From contig JBOHVS010000236.1 of NCBI GenBank assembly GCA_050735975.1, positions 1-40,023 of the forward strand: DNA of 40,023 bases, in the 5' to 3' direction. A program made the translations under genes and the position numbers. Under the pieces are notes generated by a model. It saw only the letters and a list, made by a program, of their open reading frames with translations. It was not told where the DNA came from and did not search any database. Source of the stretch: DATMBL01 sp050735975 (GTDB taxonomy: Bacteria; Desulfobacterota; Binatia; UBA9968). Within the stretch, counting starts at the first letter, position 1. The number at the start of each line of letters is the position of its first letter. This document shows, in pieces, positions 7,540 to 17,400 of this stretch.

Positions 7540-8724
7540 ATGTACAGTAAAGCGCCGATTCTTGCCAGTGTAATTTTCTTCTTTTTACTGCGCGCCGCTC
7601 ACGGCCAGCCTTCGATATCGCTGACTCCGGAGATCTCGGACGACCTCGACAAAGAATCGCTTAGAAGCGCGATTGTTCAGAGTATCGCTTACCTGACGAA
7701 GTTGCCGCCGGATACGGTCGTGGGAGAGCAACCAAGGCGGTTCACCGCAAAGCAAGTTCTCGAGTCGCTTGTTGCCTTTGAGAAAACGCTCGATCGCCGG
7801 GAGTGCGCTCGTTGCTGGGCCGAGGAAATCGCCGCGCGCTTTGAATTTGTGCCGTCCAGTAACGATCCGGGGGCCGAAACGGTGTTGTTCACCGGTTATT
7901 TTCAGCCGGTGCTCGACGCGAGTCTTTCCCCGACCGCGGAATACCGCTACCCGATCTACGCAAAGCCCGCGGACCTTATTATCGCCGAGCAAGTCACCCT
8001 CGAGCCGAAACTTACGGTTGAGAAATTGGCGGGCCGTCTGCATGAGGAGCGGTTTGTGCCGTATTACAGCCGCCGGGAAATCGACGATCTCGGCGTGCTG
8101 CGCCAACGGGGCTACGAAATCGCTTGGGTCAAGGATCCCATCGACCTTTTTTTTCTCCATATTCAGGGCTCGGGAATTCTTCGCTTGCGCGGTGGACGGC
8201 GGGTCCAAATCGGTTACGCAGCCTCGAACGGCAGGCCCTATCGGAGCATCGGCAGGCTCCTGATAGACAACGGCAAGATACCAAAAGAAGAGATGTCGAT
8301 GCAGCGGCTGCGCCGCTATCTGTTGGAACGTCCCGAGGAGAGAGGCGCGGTTATGTCATTCAATGAGAGCTACATTTTTTTTCGCGTCATTGAATCCGGC
8401 CCGCTGGGAAGTCTCGAGGTGCCGCTGACCGCCGGCAGATCCATCGCCACCGATTCACGTATCTTTCCCAAAGGCGCGCTCGCCTTTGTGATAACCCACA
8501 GGCCTATCCTCGACAGCGCCGGTCATCTCGTCCGGTGGCAGGCATTTGCTCGCTTCGTTCTCAACCAGGACACCGGCGGCGCCATACGCGGCCTCCAGCG
8601 CGCGGACCTCTATTTCGGGGCGGGAGATCAAGCCGGCGCGGAAGCCGGTTTCATGAACAGCCAAGGGAAACTTTATTTCGTGGCATTGAAAGACGAGAGC
8701 GCTGTCCCAGTCGGGGGACAGTAG
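7540..8724 (+). CDS. mltA: Membrane-bound lytic murein transglycosylase A (MltA-like)
   Basis: A 394-residue cell-envelope enzyme that cleaves the MurNAc-GlcNAc bond of peptidoglycan with formation of 1,6-anhydroMurNAc. The N-terminal 20-22 residues are a signal peptide (hydrophobic VIFFFLLRAA). There is no lipobox cysteine, unlike E. coli MltA, so it is probably periplasmic or signal-anchored rather than a lipoprotein. The MltA domain spans about residues 100-290 (LFTGYFQP, YYSRREI, FLHIQGSG). The C-terminal 3D domain has the aspartates of NQDTGGAIRG and RADLYFGAGD. The frame opens earlier at 7504, but the ATG at 7540 gives the clean signal peptide. It is divergent from the zincin gene and followed after 75 bp by a CDF transporter. 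Confidence 0.92.
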   Translation: MYSKAPILASVIFFFLLRAAHGQPSISLTPEISDDLDKESLRSAIVQSIAYLTKLPPDTVVGEQPRRFTAKQVLESLVAFEKTLDRRECARCWAEEIAARFEFVPSSNDPGAETVLFTGYFQPVLDASLSPTAEYRYPIYAKPADLIIAEQVTLEPKLTVEKLAGRLHEERFVPYYSRREIDDLGVLRQRGYEIAWVKDPIDLFFLHIQGSGILRLRGGRRVQIGYAASNGRPYRSIGRLLIDNGKIPKEEMSMQRLRRYLLERPEERGAVMSFNESYIFFRVIESGPLGSLEVPLTAGRSIATDSRIFPKGALAFVITHRPILDSAGHLVRWQAFARFVLNQDTGGAIRGLQRADLYFGAGDQAGAEAGFMNSQGKLYFVALKDESAVPVGGQ

Positions 8725-8799
8725 CTGCTCTGGTTTGTTCGGCTTCAAGCGCTGCCGCTTGAGCCGATCCGGGGCGAAGAGTACCCTGTAATCTTAGGT

Positions 8800-9672
8800 A
8801 TGGGAAGGACTACCGAGATAAGACGACTCAAGCTCGCCCTCGCTATCAGCTCGGGCTATTTTTTTGCTGAAACCATCGCCGGTTTTCTCACCAACAGTTT
8901 GGCGCTCCTGTCGGACGCAGGTCACATGCTTTCCGACATCGGCGCGATGGCATTGAGCCTGTTCGCATTTCGGATGGCTCAGCGTCCGGCGACGCTTGAA
9001 AGCACCTACGGTTACCATCGGGTAGAGATACTCGCGGCGCTGTTCAACGGCCTCGCGCTCTGGCTCATCGTCGGGGTCATATTCACGGCGGCTTACAACC
9101 GTCTGCTGGATCCGCCTGAAGTAGAAAGCCGGGGGATGATCATCGTCGCGGTCGTGGGCCTGCTGGTAAATATTGCCGCGGGAATGATCCTGCATGGCTC
9201 TCACCGTGACAGCCTGAACCTACGGGGCGCCTATCTGCACGTCGTGAGCGACGCGATCGGTTCCGTAGGCGCCATAGCGGCGGGATTCGTCATGCTCGGA
9301 ACGGGTTGGTATTTCGCGGACCCCTTGATCAGTCTGTTTATCGGGCTACTCATACTCCACTCGTCGTGGAGTTTGATAAAGGATTGCTTAAGTATTCTGA
9401 TGCAAGCCGTTCCGAAGGGAATCCGGCTTGAAGAAGTGAAGCGAACGATCGAAGAGGTGCAGGGCGTCGTCAAAGTTCATGATCTTCACCTTTGGGCGGT
9501 CACTTCCGGGATATACACTTTGAGCGCGCACGCTGTCGTGGACAACGGCGAGGATTTTCATCGGGTACTCAACGGAATAGAAGAAACCCTTCGGCACCGA
9601 TTTAGGATCGAGCACACGACCATTCAATTAGAGATCGAGAGTCGAGAAGAGAACGAGTTTAAGGGGTTCTGA
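8800..9672 (+). CDS. Cation diffusion facilitator family zinc exporter (CzcD/ZitB-like)
   Basis: A 290-residue inner-membrane antiporter with six predicted membrane segments and a cytoplasmic C-terminal metal-sensing domain. The two transport-site pairs are visible: H42 and D46 in SDAGHMLSD (segment 2), and H147 and D151 in LHVVSD (segment 5). The HD-HD arrangement is typical of zinc (also Co/Cd) exporters rather than iron or manganese members. The C-terminal domain from about residue 210 has the VHDLHLW strand that carries dimer metal-site histidines. A histidine-rich loop between segments 4 and 5 is essentially missing. The gene follows mltA on the same strand and converges with the MFS gene after 56 bp. 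Confidence 0.92.
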   Translation: MGRTTEIRRLKLALAISSGYFFAETIAGFLTNSLALLSDAGHMLSDIGAMALSLFAFRMAQRPATLESTYGYHRVEILAALFNGLALWLIVGVIFTAAYNRLLDPPEVESRGMIIVAVVGLLVNIAAGMILHGSHRDSLNLRGAYLHVVSDAIGSVGAIAAGFVMLGTGWYFADPLISLFIGLLILHSSWSLIKDCLSILMQAVPKGIRLEEVKRTIEEVQGVVKVHDLHLWAVTSGIYTLSAHAVVDNGEDFHRVLNGIEETLRHRFRIEHTTIQLEIESREENEFKGF

Positions 9673-9728
9673 TCTCCTCGCGCGCCTCGCACCTGAACCT
9701 TTTTGATCGGCCTGAAAACGTGAAGGAT

Positions 9729-10955
9729 TTAAGAAACGGCGTGTTTAGCGGAGCTTTCACCTGCCCGGGGCAACAGGGCCGCCATCAACGCCACGCTTGC
9801 CAACGAAAGAATGCCGAGAAACCAGAAGATGGTCGGCAGCTCGGTTGCGACGAGCAATAGCCCAACGATCGACGTTGATGTGGTCTTCGAAACTTGTTGA
9901 ATCAAACGATCGAATGAAACGATGCCGCCGCGCAGCTCGGGCGGCGCATTCTGGGTCAACAAGCTCTTTTGCATTGGCGAGATAACGCCGTTCGCAAGTC
10001 CGTAGAAAAAAATCGCGCAGCCTACCGCCCATATATTGGGCATAAAGGGGACCGCGACGACGGCGATGCCGCTTACGAGGAACGCGGTAAATAACAGGCG
10101 AGCTTTGTCCCTTCCGGCAGCGAGGCGGCCCGCCTGCATGGAGGTCACCATCGCGCCGATCGAAAAAAAGACATAGAGCAAACCGGCCGTCGCGGTGGAG
10201 ATCCCATGCGTGCGCACCAGGAAGAGCGGAAAATAGGTGAGGAACCCGTAGTCGAGAAAGAAGCGCAGGAAGCCGGCCGAAAAGGCGATCAGCAGACGTG
10301 GATGGCGGGTCAAGCGCAGCATGTCGCCCAAATATGCCCACGTCCCGCCGTTCGAATTTCCCTTGGTTTCCGGCATCCAACGCAACGCGGCGATTCCCAG
10401 CGGGACAGTCAGAAAATAAACCGTAAACGGCCAAAACCAGGCCACCGTAGCCAACAGACCGCCCAACGGCGGCAGGATCAAATAACCAACGCGATCCAAG
10501 AAAACCTTGAGTCCCTGGCCGCTGATTTCCCGATCGCCTTCCAGCAAATCGCCGATGAGCACGATGGTGAGCGGAATCACAGCGCTGAAACCGATCCCTT
10601 GCAATGTCCGGAAAATCAACAGCCAAGTAAACGACGGGGCGAACGCCATGGCTGCGCCGGAAACGCCGTAGAAAATGAGACCCAGGCCGAGCAGCAATCG
10701 ACGGCCATACAGATCGGCAACGACGCCAAATATCGGCGATAAAACTATTGCCGGAGCCGTCAGCGCCGTCATCACCAGGGCGAGAGCGGAATCGCTGATT
10801 CCGAAAGGTTCGATCAACGCCGGCAAAGCCGGCTGAATGAAATTGACGCCCATGGTGAGGGCGACGCTCGCGCAAAGAACGATGCTCAAGGCCCTGCGCT
10901 TTTCCGGCGCGAGATCGCCCAAGCCGAACATCGATATCACGGAAAGATGGCGCAT
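9729..10955 (-). CDS. MFS transporter (DHA1-like, 12 membrane segments)
   Basis: A 408-residue integral membrane protein with the two-times-six helix pattern of the major facilitator superfamily. Motif A is visible after segment 2 (GVVADLYGRRLLLG, near residue 77). An RTLQGIGF block in segment 4 and a central cytoplasmic loop near residues 195-210 are also present. The pattern resembles drug:H+ or sugar efflux members; the substrate is not predictable. The start is uncertain, because the ATG at 10955 has no clear ribosome-binding site and the ATG at 10931 is equally possible. It is divergent from ubiD with about 147 bp between, a gap that contains one copy of a dispersed GGAGT-type repeat. 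Confidence 0.88.
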   Translation of the reverse strand: MRHLSVISMFGLGDLAPEKRRALSIVLCASVALTMGVNFIQPALPALIEPFGISDSALALVMTALTAPAIVLSPIFGVVADLYGRRLLLGLGLIFYGVSGAAMAFAPSFTWLLIFRTLQGIGFSAVIPLTIVLIGDLLEGDREISGQGLKVFLDRVGYLILPPLGGLLATVAWFWPFTVYFLTVPLGIAALRWMPETKGNSNGGTWAYLGDMLRLTRHPRLLIAFSAGFLRFFLDYGFLTYFPLFLVRTHGISTATAGLLYVFFSIGAMVTSMQAGRLAAGRDKARLLFTAFLVSGIAVVAVPFMPNIWAVGCAIFFYGLANGVISPMQKSLLTQNAPPELRGGIVSFDRLIQQVSKTTSTSIVGLLLVATELPTIFWFLGILSLASVALMAALLPRAGESSAKHAVS

Positions 10956-11005
10956 TGGCGCAAGCTAGGCGAATCCTGGATTTGAGTCAACAGGACCGGA
11001 GGGAA

Positions 11006-11030
11006 CTGGAGTGTTGGAGTCATGGAGTGG
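11006..11030 (+). repeat. Dispersed GGAGT repeat, copy 1
   Basis: The 25-bp unit has the form CTGGAGTnnTGGAGnnATGGAGT, three near-identical TGGAG steps spaced 8-9 bp apart. An inverted copy with 20 of 25 identical positions is at 19871-19895. It lies in the 147-bp gap between the divergent MFS and ubiD genes, upstream of the ubiD ribosome-binding site. No function is evident. Confidence 0.6.
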
Positions 11031-11102
11031 TGGGATCTTCGGTGGTGAGCGTAGCCGCTCCGTGATATGGAATAGCGCAAAAGTACGCAGAGGAGAACGC
11101 AG

Positions 11103-12542
11103 ATGGCCTTAGACATGCGCTCATGGATCAGCCAATTGGAGGATTCCGGGCTACTGGCTCGTATCACGAAGCCGGTGGATCCCCGGACGCAGATGGGAGC
11201 TTTGCTTTGGCAGGCCAGAGATCGCGCGCTCTTGTTTGAAAACGTCGCGGGTTTCCCCGGATGGCGCTGCCTGGGCCAGGCGCCCGGAGACGTGACTCTA
11301 GCGCCGTCGGCGTTCGGCACGCATCGGGATTCAATGGTTCCCGAATTTGTCCGCCGCACCGAACGCGCCGGTACGACACGTCTGGCAAAGACGGGCCCGG
11401 TCAAAGAGAAAATCACGATAGGAGACGAAGCCGACATAACCAAGATGCCGATCCATCAATCGGGCATCCGCGATGGCGGCCCGTTTATCGGCTCCGGGCT
11501 CATGATCACCAAAAATCCGGAAACCGGCCGCCGTAATTTGAGCTTTCATCGCCTGCAGATGAAGGAGCCCAGGAAAACCGGTATTCTTCTCTATCCGCGG
11601 CATGCCTGGGCCAACTACCAGATGTACGAGGCACAAGACAAGCCGATGCCGGTCGCGATCATGATCGGCCACCATCCGATGTATTATTTCGCCGCGGCGA
11701 CAACCACCCAGTATGGGGTGGACGAGCTTGAGATCGCCTCCGCGCTGCTGCAGGAAGAGGTTGAGCTGGTGAAATGTGAAACGGTGGATCTCGAAGCGCC
11801 GGCGCATGCGGAGATCATCATCGAAGGAGAAATTCCCCCGAAGACGCGGGAGCCGGAAGGGCCGTTCAGCGAGTTCCAGGATTATTATCTAACCGGATCC
11901 GGAATGAACCCCATCGTCAACATTAAAGCGGTTACGATGCGCCACGATGCTATCTTCAAGAACGTGCAGAACGGCAGCGAGGTCGAAGGCTGTGTCTATC
12001 ACAAGGTTCCGATGTCGGCTCAGATACTCCGCCGCATCCGCACGGTCGGAGGATTTGCCGATGTAAAGAACGTCCTGGTTTTGCCGGGAATCTTCGGCGT
12101 GGTGGTTCAGATCAACGCCCGCTATTACGGCGAGGCGAGAAACGTGCTCCTCTCGGCTCTCTCCAGTGAATACCAGCATCCGAAGGTCGCGATCGCCGTC
12201 GATGAAGACGTTGATATTTTCAACTATGCGGAGATTTTGTGGGCTGTCTCGACGCGAGTGAATCCACAGGAGGATATCATTGTCATACGCGGGGCGAAAA
12301 TCCATGCGATGGACCCGTCGTGTCCCGAATTCGGCGCTCCCGGCGCTCCCGGTTGGCATCGTGTCGGCGGCAAAGTATTGATTGATGCGACCAAGCCGCC
12401 CGAATGCGACTCCAAGCGAAGGTTCGAGTTCGAGCGTCTGCGGCCGGTAGGCTGGGAGACCATCCGCCTAGAAGACTATCTGCCGGAAAACTCTCCGCCG
12501 CCCAGATACCAACCCAAGATTCCGGGCACAAATAACAGGTAA
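11103..12542 (+). CDS. UbiD family decarboxylase (prenylated-FMN dependent)
   Basis: A 479-residue (de)carboxylase of aromatic or unsaturated acids. The active-site region is clear: the GEIPPKTREPEGPFSEF block holds the conserved R249 and the glutamates E252 and E257 of the EGPFxE signature. Metal and cofactor residues are represented by NLSFHR (145-150) and by the GHHP segment (189-192). UbiD enzymes need prenylated FMN made by a UbiX protein, which is not in this window. GAGGAG about 5 bp upstream of the ATG supports the start. The substrate may be a phenolic or phthalate-type acid, but this is inference from the broader catabolic setting. It converges with the broken NMT1-type binding protein gene. 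Confidence 0.93.
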   Translation: MALDMRSWISQLEDSGLLARITKPVDPRTQMGALLWQARDRALLFENVAGFPGWRCLGQAPGDVTLAPSAFGTHRDSMVPEFVRRTERAGTTRLAKTGPVKEKITIGDEADITKMPIHQSGIRDGGPFIGSGLMITKNPETGRRNLSFHRLQMKEPRKTGILLYPRHAWANYQMYEAQDKPMPVAIMIGHHPMYYFAAATTTQYGVDELEIASALLQEEVELVKCETVDLEAPAHAEIIIEGEIPPKTREPEGPFSEFQDYYLTGSGMNPIVNIKAVTMRHDAIFKNVQNGSEVEGCVYHKVPMSAQILRRIRTVGGFADVKNVLVLPGIFGVVVQINARYYGEARNVLLSALSSEYQHPKVAIAVDEDVDIFNYAEILWAVSTRVNPQEDIIVIRGAKIHAMDPSCPEFGAPGAPGWHRVGGKVLIDATKPPECDSKRRFEFERLRPVGWETIRLEDYLPENSPPPRYQPKIPGTNNR

Positions 12543-12596
12543 AGTGTTCAGGAGAAAGCTTTGAACCATTTGAACTTTTGAACCGTTGAACGTCCG

Positions 12597-13587
12597 CTAC
12601 GGCGTAAACAGCGCGTCGATGTGGCCGGACGACTCCTTCGTGAACATGCCCAATTCGATCCCTTCCTGGAGCCAGGTTTTTTCGGCTTTCAGGGTCGCGG
12701 CATCGGGCCACTTAAAATCCGCCGGAAGTAGAAAGACTTTGGTCCGCTGCCATGCCAAAGCAACTTCCTCCGCTTTCTCGAGGCCGAAGAATTGTTTGGC
12801 GTATTTTCGAAAATGGGCTTCGTCCTGTTGTAAGCCCCGATAGGCCTCAGTCCACGCGGCGCGGAGCTTGCTAACGCCATCCGGGTTCGCTTTCACCCAG
12901 GGATCGAGGGCCGCCAACCAGATCACAGGTAAAACTTTCGCGTTGAGTAACTTTACCAGTTCATCGCGCAGTCCCATCAGCACCCCTGTACCTTCCGGAA
13001 ATCACGAGCCGTGAGACATGCGCTTCCCAGAGTATCCCCGCCTCAACCTCGCCCTTTTCCAGAACGGCCATAATCACCGGCCCACCGAGTTTTTTGAGTT
13101 GGAAATCCTTTTCGATGTCATGACCTCTTTTTCGCATAATGAAGTCGAAGAGGTTGTAGAGGTTTGTCACTTCCGGCGTGAGTGCGATGGCCTTTCCCTT
13201 CAGATCTTCGATTTTCTGGTAGGGAGAATCTTTGCGAACGAGAACAAACATGTGCGATGTTTGATACGGCTGGATCAAGCGGATCGGAACTCCGTGGACG
13301 TTGGCGCGCAAAGCGGCTTCGGGAGTCATTAGACCCACGGATAGCGCCTGAACACCGAGCAAACGCTGGATCTCCGGCACTCCGGCCCAACGCGGTTTCA
13401 TAACGAACCCGTTCTTCCGGTCCAGACCTTTGTCGATGATGTATTGGCCGCCGAGGCCGAAGAGTCCGCCCCGGGGGAGCCCGACTTCAATCGATGGAAG
13501 CTCGGCCGCGTAAACTTGAATCGACGAAAGGGCCATCGCCAGGCTAAGAACAAACCTCGTAAACGCAATCGACAATAGACGTTTCAC
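12597..13587 (-). pseudogene. NMT1/TauA-type ABC substrate-binding protein, frameshifted
   Basis: Two overlapping frames make one protein of about 329 residues. The first part (13587-12961) starts with a GTG preceded by AGGAGG at 9 bp spacing, has a signal peptide (cut after VYAA) and the periplasmic-binding domain with SVGLMTPEAAL and DLKGKAIALTPE blocks. The second part (down to 12597) is the C-terminal lobe ending in an FTKE..DALF segment usual for the family. Removing one base from the four-C run at 12983-12986 joins ISGRYR to VLMGLRDEL with no loss, so this is a single-base insertion, real or from assembly. As written the product would be truncated. The family binds small anions such as sulfonates, nitrate, pyrimidines or aromatic acids. 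No matching permease or ATPase is adjacent. Confidence 0.82.
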
Positions 13588-13999
13588 TAAGAAAACCTCC
13601 TGGGCCGCGCGATCGTTACGTTGACCTATCTAACCTGAATACTCCCCTGATCGTCAAACATTTTTCTTTCAATCCGGCTGAGGTGAGGTAGGTGCGCCGG
13701 AGCCGTGCGCCGCGGAAGCGGTCGGTTTCACTGACGCCGACGGCAGATAGAGTGTTGAAAGCTCTTTTTACAGGCTGGTCAAAAAAGTCTAGACGCGAGA
13801 CGCGCGAGCTTCGGAAGGCTGAGGCTAAGGCTTGGATTGAGCTTAAACCTTAACCTAAACCTGCGTAAGGAGCGAGGAGCAGGGAGCCGCCGGCCTCTGA
13901 CTTCTGATCTCCGCTCATTTCTCTCCCCGGCCTGACCGCTCGTCCGAACAACCAGGGGGGCCTTGCCGCTATGAAGGGGAAGTTGAGCGATCCCGGTTT
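13588..13999. other. 412-bp gap: no gene, contains one copy of an intergenic repeat
   Basis: No ORF with plausible composition is seen. A 30-bp sequence at 13879-13908, from GCAGGGAGCCGCC to CTCTGACTTCTGAT, recurs at 35021-35050 with one mismatch. The stretch TTTTTACAGGCTGGTCAAAA near 13765-13784 looks like another short interspersed element, although only one copy is in this window. Confidence 0.6.
13879..13908 (+). repeat. Interspersed 30-bp repeat, copy 1
   Basis: It matches 35021-35050 at 29 of 30 positions and is preceded in both places by purine-rich AGGAGC-type text. In the second copy the unit forms the loop of a long inverted repeat; here the flanking stem is weak. It lies in an intergenic gap upstream of the minus-strand binding-protein gene. 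Confidence 0.7.
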
Positions 14000-14245
14000 T
14001 TATTCATCCGGTTCGCCAAAATAGTCTCTGATGATACGCTCCTTGATATATTCAAGCGCGCCGAGATCTTGAACGATGTCGCCGCCCGTATCGTAGAAGA
14101 AAATGTCGCCTTTATGATTGCGGCCGATGGCGACGAGCCATTCCAATTCGTCGCGGTCTTCCAGTAGATAATTGATGGCCTGATTGGCTCCTTTGCTTGC
14201 GATGATGGTGACCTTGGGATTGGTGGATTTCTTGGGTTGTGACAT
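14000..14245 (-). CDS. Small hypothetical protein (81 aa)
   Basis: I do not recognise this protein. The ATG at 14245 is preceded by GAGGAGGG at good spacing, which decides the start over an ATG nine codons upstream. The product is hydrophilic and acidic at its C-terminus (DYFGEPDE), with no membrane segment or signal peptide. It reads as a small alpha/beta domain with an ASKGANQAINYLL helix and a GDIFFYDTGGDI strand-turn. It stands alone between the broken binding-protein gene and the large DUF748 gene, all on the minus strand. Composition and the ribosome-binding site make it a likely real gene. Confidence 0.65.
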   Translation of the reverse strand: MSQPKKSTNPKVTIIASKGANQAINYLLEDRDELEWLVAIGRNHKGDIFFYDTGGDIVQDLGALEYIKERIIRDYFGEPDE

Positions 14246-14435
14246 GAAACTTCCCTCCTCGGCACGCTGCAAAGCTTATACGAAAGGATCAGGTTCCACA
14301 ACCGCGCGGCGAGTTTTAATCGAAAGCGGAAGCCAAACTGGCAGCCCTTTACCGTGCATCAAGTAACGGCCCGCATGGGCGCACGGAATTTCTCTTAAGC
14401 AGGGCCAAAACTACCGACATGATCCGCGGTGCCGT

Positions 14436-17400
14436 TTATCTCAACGAAAACTCCACCCGGCTCGTCTTTGCCTTCGTTTTTTCTTCGTCTGCAGCGGTGA
14501 CCGCTTTTGGAGCGACAATGAAAAGCCGATCAAAGCCGACTTGTCCGGTGGCGAGCAATCGGTCGCGGACCGCCTGCGCGCGGCGGTTTCCCAGCTCTCG
14601 CAAATCGTCATCGGTGACCTGCGTGTGCTTGATTATCAGGCTCTCCATCTCCGCCGCCGGCAAGTCCTTGGCCAGTCCAATGAAGTTCCGCGGCTTGGGA
14701 AACGTCTCAGCGGCGTACGCGGCTTTGAGATAACGTTCGTATTCGGCCTTGTCGATCTGCACTTCGTCCACTGACTTGGGCGCGGTTCCTTGTCTCGCCA
14801 GCTCTCGCATTTTCTGAGCTTTCAGCTTTCGTTCAATGGCAGCGCGCTTCAAACCATCGAGATCATTGACGGCATCAACGCGACCCATAATTTCAAGTTT
14901 AAGCGCGGGCCGGTTGTTCATCGCTGCCGCAAGCGTTTTGATGCGCGCTTCGGCGGCTTGCGTCAGATTGGTTCGCCCGTAATCGAACTCGACGTAACTT
15001 AACTCTTGACCGCCGCCGCCGAACGCAGCGCCAAGCAGCGCGAACGGGGCAGTTACCGCTTTAGTGATGATATTGATGATGATTCTCAAAACAATCCCGC
15101 CTATGCTGAACTGAGGATCGTCGAGCGAGCCGCTAATGGGCAGATCGACGTCGATCACGCCATTGCGATCCTTCAGTAAGGCGACGGCGAGCAAGACCGG
15201 CAGCTTCGTGGCCTCGGGACTTTCCACCTTCTCTCCAAAGGTCAGCTGATTTAAAACGATTTTGTTCTCTGCATTCAGCTTGCGGTTTTCGACCTTGTAC
15301 TTGACGTTGAAGGAGAGCTTTCCTTTCTCGATTCCGTAGCCGACGTATTTGCTCGAATACGGAGAGAGGGTGTTTAATTCGATCTCTTTGGCATCGGCAA
15401 CAATATCGAGGGAGAGTTCTTTTGACAGCGGGTTGATCTTGCCGCGGATTTCTACCGGCGCGGCGCCGTCGAGTTTGGCGACGACGTCGAGATCGCCCGG
15501 CGTCTCTGGTTTGAGCTCCGATATTGTGCCTTGCACGTCCGTCAGGTTGGCCGAATAGTTGGGCTTCACGAAGAAGTCGCTGAAGTTGACATTGCCTCGT
15601 TGAAGGTGAACCTTGCCGATTGTGACCCTCTTATCGCCGGTTTGTGCCGGCGCGGCTGCTTGGACGGACGGTTCCGCCTGATCTGTTTTGACCGGCGTTT
15701 CTTTTTTTTCGTCGGCGTTCGCCGTCAGGTTTTGGAGGTTGAGCTTGCCGTCGGCGCCGATGATCAATCGCGAGTAGAAATCCGCTAGGTTGATATCGTC
15801 GATTCTTAGCTGCATGGGATCCAGGGCGAACTGGATGCCATCGAGATTCAACGATTTCCATTTAAGCAAATCCTGAGCCCCGTTCTTTTCGATCGCGGCG
15901 AAATCCATGATCTGGGCGTTGCCGCTGTAGGTCAGCTTGGCCGGACCATTACCGCTAGCATCGAAATTAAGCTTGCCTTTGGTTCCGACCCGGCCGCTGG
16001 TCAAAGAAAGATTCAATCGTTCAGTGAGGTAGGTTTGAAACGGCAAAAGTTCGATCTCTTGCCCTTCGACGATGAAATTGGCGTTTGCCGGATTAGCGCC
16101 TGCCGAGCCGGCAAGTCTGAGCATGCCATTGTTATTGATCTTGCCGCGGATTATTACTTTACCACGCTGATTCCTGGCGGTAGAAAAGTTTTCACCTCGT
16201 ACGGAAACGTCGGATAGGTTTATTTTAGCCGGAGCGGCCGCCGCCCGGTCGTCGAAATTAATTTTGAAGCGATCGAACACGATCCGTCTGGCCTGGACGT
16301 TCCAGGCGTCATCGTCTTTCTTATCGGCTGTTTTACTTGCCGGCTCGTCAGGGCGGGCTTTGACGAAGCGGGCGTAACTGAGCCCGCCATCTGGCTCGCG
16401 TTGCAGATACCCGCTTCCATCGCGTCCTTCTAATGCTCCGATTACAATCGATTTCTTGGCAACGTCGACGGTCGTATTCTTGACCGCAAGCGAGGCAATG
16501 CGCCATAGCGGCTCGGGATGTCCGGGCAGTTCCAACCGCACTTTGCGAACCATGGCGTTCAACTCGGCGAGCTTTATGTCGGTCTGATCGGATTTTGACT
16601 CAAAAGTGTACTGGGTCGAGAGATCGAGGAAGCCTTCCTTGATCTCCGCGGCGATTGCAGTTTGGTAGTAAGGCTGAAAAGCCCCAGGCTTGAGTCCTTC
16701 AATGGTCACCGTCCCTTCAGCCAGCAAAGGAGTAAGTTGAAGCCTGCCGTCATGCTTGAAACGCGCCTTCGCGTCTGACTCGAAGGAAAGCTCGACGTTG
16801 GCCTTTTTGCCGGCCTCGTTGGTCAATCCCCTAACTTCGAGACGCAGGTCGTCAAGGCGCGTTTTATACGGCCGTTGAGGCGATTGGTCGATGAAATGGA
16901 GTTTGCCGGATTCAATCGAGATCTCGTCTAGCCGATAGTCGAATGGCCTGGGCTCTTTGTTTGGCGTGTTGTTGCCCGGCTTAGCAGAGGAGCGGATCAA
17001 TGAGGCGACGTTTAAATTGCCGTCACGGCCGCGAGCGAGATGTAGTTCTAGGCCTTGGGCCTTGACGGATTTTACAATCGCCTTGTTTGTGAACACATCA
17101 AAGGCATCAATGGACACGTCCAACTGAGGCAGCTTCATCAGAGGCGCGCCATCTTTTTCCTGAAGCACCAGCTCTGTCACGGCGAGATTCCCTGAGATGG
17201 AAAGCACCGGGGGCTTGTCTTTGACGGTCCTGAATGTGGCCGCGAGTTCGCCGCTCAGTTGGCCCGATGGAAACTTAAAATTCAGCTCCACGGGCGAGTA
17301 TTCGAGATACTTGGGTATGTTCACACTATTGAGGTCGAAATGGAGAACGGTTTCCAGCGAGTCCTTAAACGGTTTGGTCTCGCCGCCAATTTCTAAGGGC

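Noticed and set aside
9757..10875. 372-codon minus-strand frame inside the MFS gene
   Set aside because: Arginine- and histidine-rich shadow frame; the other frame has clear membrane helices and motif A.
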